Assembly (NCBI GenBank): GCA_913062845.1
Contig: CAJXVZ010000008.1
Span: 1 to 64,000 of the forward strand
Direction of reading: 5' to 3'
Source of the DNA: an uncultured Psychroflexus sp.
GTDB taxonomy: Bacteria; Bacteroidota; Bacteroidia; Flavobacteriales; Flavobacteriaceae
DNA length: 64,000 nt
Positions 61,446 through 64,000 of the stretch are shown here, in pieces; positions within the stretch are counted from its first letter, which is position 1, and each line of letters starts with the position of its first letter. The notes under the pieces were generated by a model that worked only from the letters and a program-made list of their open reading frames with translations, was not told the DNA's origin and ran no database searches. Position numbers and translations under genes: made by a program.

Positions 61446-62057
61446 ATGTTAGTCAGCGTAGTTATTTCAATCGTCCTGGGTGTACTGTTTTTACTCATAA
61501 CATTTTTTTCCAAAAAAAATTATAAGGTCAGAGCTGTCCTCGCCATATTGGGGATAAGCTTAATATTTTACGGTAGTTATACTTATGGTACGCTTAAGCC
61601 CGTACCGCTAATAGAAACCTACGATATAGCCAGTAAGCGTGATATAGAGTATCCTGTAAGTAAAGTTCAATTGATATCTCCTGTTCAGGATGATTTTGTA
61701 AAATGCAGAATACTCACGATGGGTGTTTATCCTGAAAGCCATACTAAAGATATCTGGGTTTTGCTTAAACCCTCTGATGATAAATATTACCCACAATCAG
61801 ACTGGACCAACACCTCTTATAAAGAAGACGGAAAGTGGCAAGTGGTCACCAGATTTTGAGGTAATGCCGATGAAGAATTTGATCTGATCGTATATGAGAC
61901 CGATGCCGACGCTTCAAATTACTTTTCAAAGGTTGTGGAAGAATGGAAATCCAACGAAGACTATCCTGGCCTGGAACAAGAAGATTTGCCAGAAGGTGCA
62001 AATGAGGTTGACCGAATACAAGTTACCCTTGAAAATGATTTCAGAGGTATTTTTTAA
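61446..62057 (+). pseudogene. Hypothetical membrane-anchored protein interrupted by one in-frame UGA (61857..61859) with 65 further open codons
   Basis: ORF 61446..61859 ends '...EDGKWQVVTRF' TGA and continues in the same frame 'GNADEEFDLIVYETDADASNYFSKVVEEWKSNEDYPGLEQEDLPEGANEVDRIQVTLENDFRGIF' TAA. Confidence 0.75.
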
Positions 62058-62059
62058 TT

Positions 62060-62926
62060 TTACGCCTCGTTTTGTTTATAGACTCTTATCCAGTCTACGT
62101 ACATTTTTTGAGGAAAAACAGTGGTATCATCAGGTCTTCCTGCAAAACTTCCACCAACGGCAATGTTTAGCAAAATGAAAAATGGTTTGTGAAACTCAGA
62201 TAGATAAGGTTCTTTAATATTCATAGAAGTCACTTTGTTATCATCAACATACCATTCTATACTATCTTCTGTCCAGACTAAATCAAAAATGTGAAAATCT
62301 TCAGAGAATTTACCTTTACTTAGTTTATAAGATTCAGCTCCCATGAAAGCGTGTTTATTTGTGGAATCTGCATAATGTGCGTTGACTTCAATCGCACCAT
62401 CATCTTTTGAACCATAAAGTTCCAAGATGTCTATTTCGCCGCACTGTGGCCAAGTTGTATCACCTCCGTTTTCGTCTATATTTACGCCAAGCATCCAGAA
62501 GGCCGGCCAAATCCCTTTTCCTTCCGGTAGTTTGATTCTGGCTGAAATTTTACCATATTTCCAGGTCTGTTTATTTGCCGTATTTAGTCTGGCGGAAGTG
62601 TAATGATCCATGCCGTGTTCATCGCTGATATGATTAGCTTGTATGACCAAACAACCATCGTCAATATAAGCGTTTTTTGAGTTATTGGTATATCGTTGCC
62701 ATTCTTCATTGAAACGACCTGCTTTTTCTATTTGAAAATTCCAGTTATCAGGATCTATTTCTTTCTGGTCAAATTCATCAGACCAGACCAATGTCCATGT
62801 TTTGTTCATACCTGTGATCATTTCCTTTGAGTTTTCTTCTTGTTCACTTTTCTGCAGACATGACATGCCTAGCAATGATATTAAAACCAAAGCTAATGAT
62901 CTGAGAGTAAATCCTCTAATATTCAA
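62060..62926 (-). CDS. Glycoside hydrolase family 16 protein (laminarinase/beta-glucanase-like), lipoprotein
   Basis: 'LLGMSCLQ' lipobox; 'LVWSDEFDQKEIDPDNWNFQ', 'WPAFWMLGVNIDENGGDTTWPQCGEIDILELYG', 'FHIFDLVWTEDSIEWYVDD', 'MYVDWIRVYK'. Confidence 0.95.
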   Translation of the reverse strand: MNIRGFTLRSLALVLISLLGMSCLQKSEQEENSKEMITGMNKTWTLVWSDEFDQKEIDPDNWNFQIEKAGRFNEEWQRYTNNSKNAYIDDGCLVIQANHISDEHGMDHYTSARLNTANKQTWKYGKISARIKLPEGKGIWPAFWMLGVNIDENGGDTTWPQCGEIDILELYGSKDDGAIEVNAHYADSTNKHAFMGAESYKLSKGKFSEDFHIFDLVWTEDSIEWYVDDNKVTSMNIKEPYLSEFHKPFFILLNIAVGGSFAGRPDDTTVFPQKMYVDWIRVYKQNEA

Positions 62927-62935
62927 AATCTTTAT

Positions 62936-63619
62936 TTATTCTTCACGTTTCTGTAATCGTCTTTCCATGGCCTTTTCTTTCATTCGTTGGCGCTGCTCCT
63001 GCATGATTTTAAGGTATTCCTGGTATTGTGTATCAGACAGAATTGCTTTAACCTCTTTGTTCTGGCTGTCGTTTATGTCTTTTAGCTCCTGTCTGGTTTG
63101 TTTGACGCGCTCTTTTCTCAGGGCTCTTCTTCTTTCTGCATATTTCATTCTTATCGCTTTCATTTGCTCCAGCTGTTCTTCGTTAAGGTTTAACCTTTGC
63201 ATTTGATCCTGTCGATTTTGCTGAAGTCTTTTTCTTTTTTGTTGCATACTAGCTCTAAGTCTCGTGCGCTGCTTGTTCTTTAGGTTTTTGTAAGCTTTAA
63301 ATTCATCTGCGCTTAGTATGGCTTGAATTTCGTTGTTCTGAGCTTCATTCATGGCTTTGAGCTCTTCTTTTTGGTCTGTCAGGCGACCATTGCTTTTTAA
63401 GGCTTTTAGCTTTTCGGAATATTTCAGATTGATCGCATTCAACTGCTTTGTTTTTTCTGCATCCAAATCCAAGGCTTTAGCCTGCTTTTGGGTTTGTATT
63501 TCTGCCAATTTTTCAGGAGTTACATCTTTCATTCTTGGTCGTTGGGCCTCTGTCTGGCATGACCAAAATAGAATCGAGATAAGAGTCCATAGCTTTAGGT
63601 TTACTTTTATTATTTCCAT
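62936..63619 (-). CDS. Secreted highly charged helical protein with two tandem Spy/LTXXQ-like repeats
   Basis: Internal duplication: 'KTKQLNAINLKYSEKLKALKSNGRLTDQKEELKAMNEAQNNEIQAILSADEFKAYKNLKNKQ' vs 'QLEQMKAIRMKYAERRRALRKERVKQTRQELKDINDSQNKEVKAILSDTQYQEYLKIMQEQ'. Confidence 0.75.
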   Translation of the reverse strand: MEIIKVNLKLWTLISILFWSCQTEAQRPRMKDVTPEKLAEIQTQKQAKALDLDAEKTKQLNAINLKYSEKLKALKSNGRLTDQKEELKAMNEAQNNEIQAILSADEFKAYKNLKNKQRTRLRASMQQKRKRLQQNRQDQMQRLNLNEEQLEQMKAIRMKYAERRRALRKERVKQTRQELKDINDSQNKEVKAILSDTQYQEYLKIMQEQRQRMKEKAMERRLQKREE

Positions 63620-63790
63620 GATATTATTTTTTTCAAAGTTGAGGATTCTTGATCATAAAAAAACTTGAGATTTGTTGAAATAACTTTTTTTAAGGATAAA
63701 ACGTATATATTAAGGCTCAAAATTTAACCAGATATCTTTAAACTTTGAATACTTGATATGGTTTAATTCTAAATGGAAATCTACAATAGA

Positions 63791-63822
63791 AATGCCACAA
63801 TTCCTTAAGAAATTGTGGCATT
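63791..63822. terminator. Strong hairpin (12-bp perfect stem)
   Basis: AATGCCACAATT-ccttaaga-AATTGTGGCATT directly downstream of the minus-strand CDS ending at 63851. Confidence 0.75.
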
Positions 63823-63850
63823 ATTGTTGTTTTGAGGATTAAATAATAAA

Positions 63851-64000
63851 TTATTTGTCTTTCTCTTTTTTCATTTTATCAGAAATATCCTCCTTTTTTA
63901 AAGCCAGGTACTTCTGAAACTGTTGAGAACCCAATAATGATCTTATTTTGTTTGAATGTGAACGTTTAAGTGCTTTGATTTCACTTTTGGTATTCTCGTT
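63851..64000 (-). CDS. Partial CDS (C-terminus) of a protein related to the 62936..63619 product
   Basis: Reverse translation: NENTKSEIKALKRSHSNKIRSLLGSQQFQKYLALKKEDISDKMKKEKDK*; similar to 'NKEVKAILSDTQYQEYLKIMQEQRQRMKEK'. Confidence 0.65.
   Translation of the reverse strand, partial: NENTKSEIKALKRSHSNKIRSLLGSQQFQKYLALKKEDISDKMKKEKDK

Noticed and set aside
38201-62057. Selenocysteine insertion at the two in-frame UGAs
   Set aside because: Neither context suggests a Cys/Sec redox site; both positions look like Gly, and no SECIS-like hairpin or sel gene was recognised in the window.

Overview
This is an AT-rich chromosomal window from a Bacteroidota bacterium, most likely Flavobacteriaceae. 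Supporting signs are T9SS sorting tails, the IPExxxVDY protein, the coaX-OMP-TPR-lptC-CNNM-PPIase gene order, and TAnnTTTG promoter-like boxes. Most of the window is densely packed housekeeping and conserved genes: gltX (partial), a S41 protease, rnpA, anmK, a Glu/Leu dehydrogenase, nhaD, a RimK/retropepsin-like/aspartoacylase cluster, pyk-rnc-fabF-acpP-purN, lnt, purE, hsp20, two msrB genes, a DUF433/PIN-like pair, tpiA-prmA-clpS, hflX, asd, folB, tRNA-Phe, coaX, lptC, an OlsF-like acyltransferase, aspartate kinase, fbp, yebC, an MltF-like transglycosylase and a GH16. I see no CRISPR array, rRNA, prophage or intact transposon. Points worth a second look: (1) two reading frames are each interrupted by a single in-frame UGA where a Gly (GGA) is expected, and one of them (an outer-membrane beta-barrel protein) also has a -1 frameshift in a poly-A run; (2) the tRNA-Phe gene is flanked by two decayed tRNA-Phe fragments carrying a 24-nt inverted repeat; (3) a roughly 550-bp intergenic mosaic contains duplicated palindromic repeats; (4) a heptanucleotide repeat sits in the signal-peptide region of a T9SS metalloprotease; (5) a RimK-type ATP-grasp ligase is next to a DTGA-motif protease; (6) an internally duplicated, charged small protein is next to a related gene at the window edge. 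I found no convincing entirely new multi-gene system.
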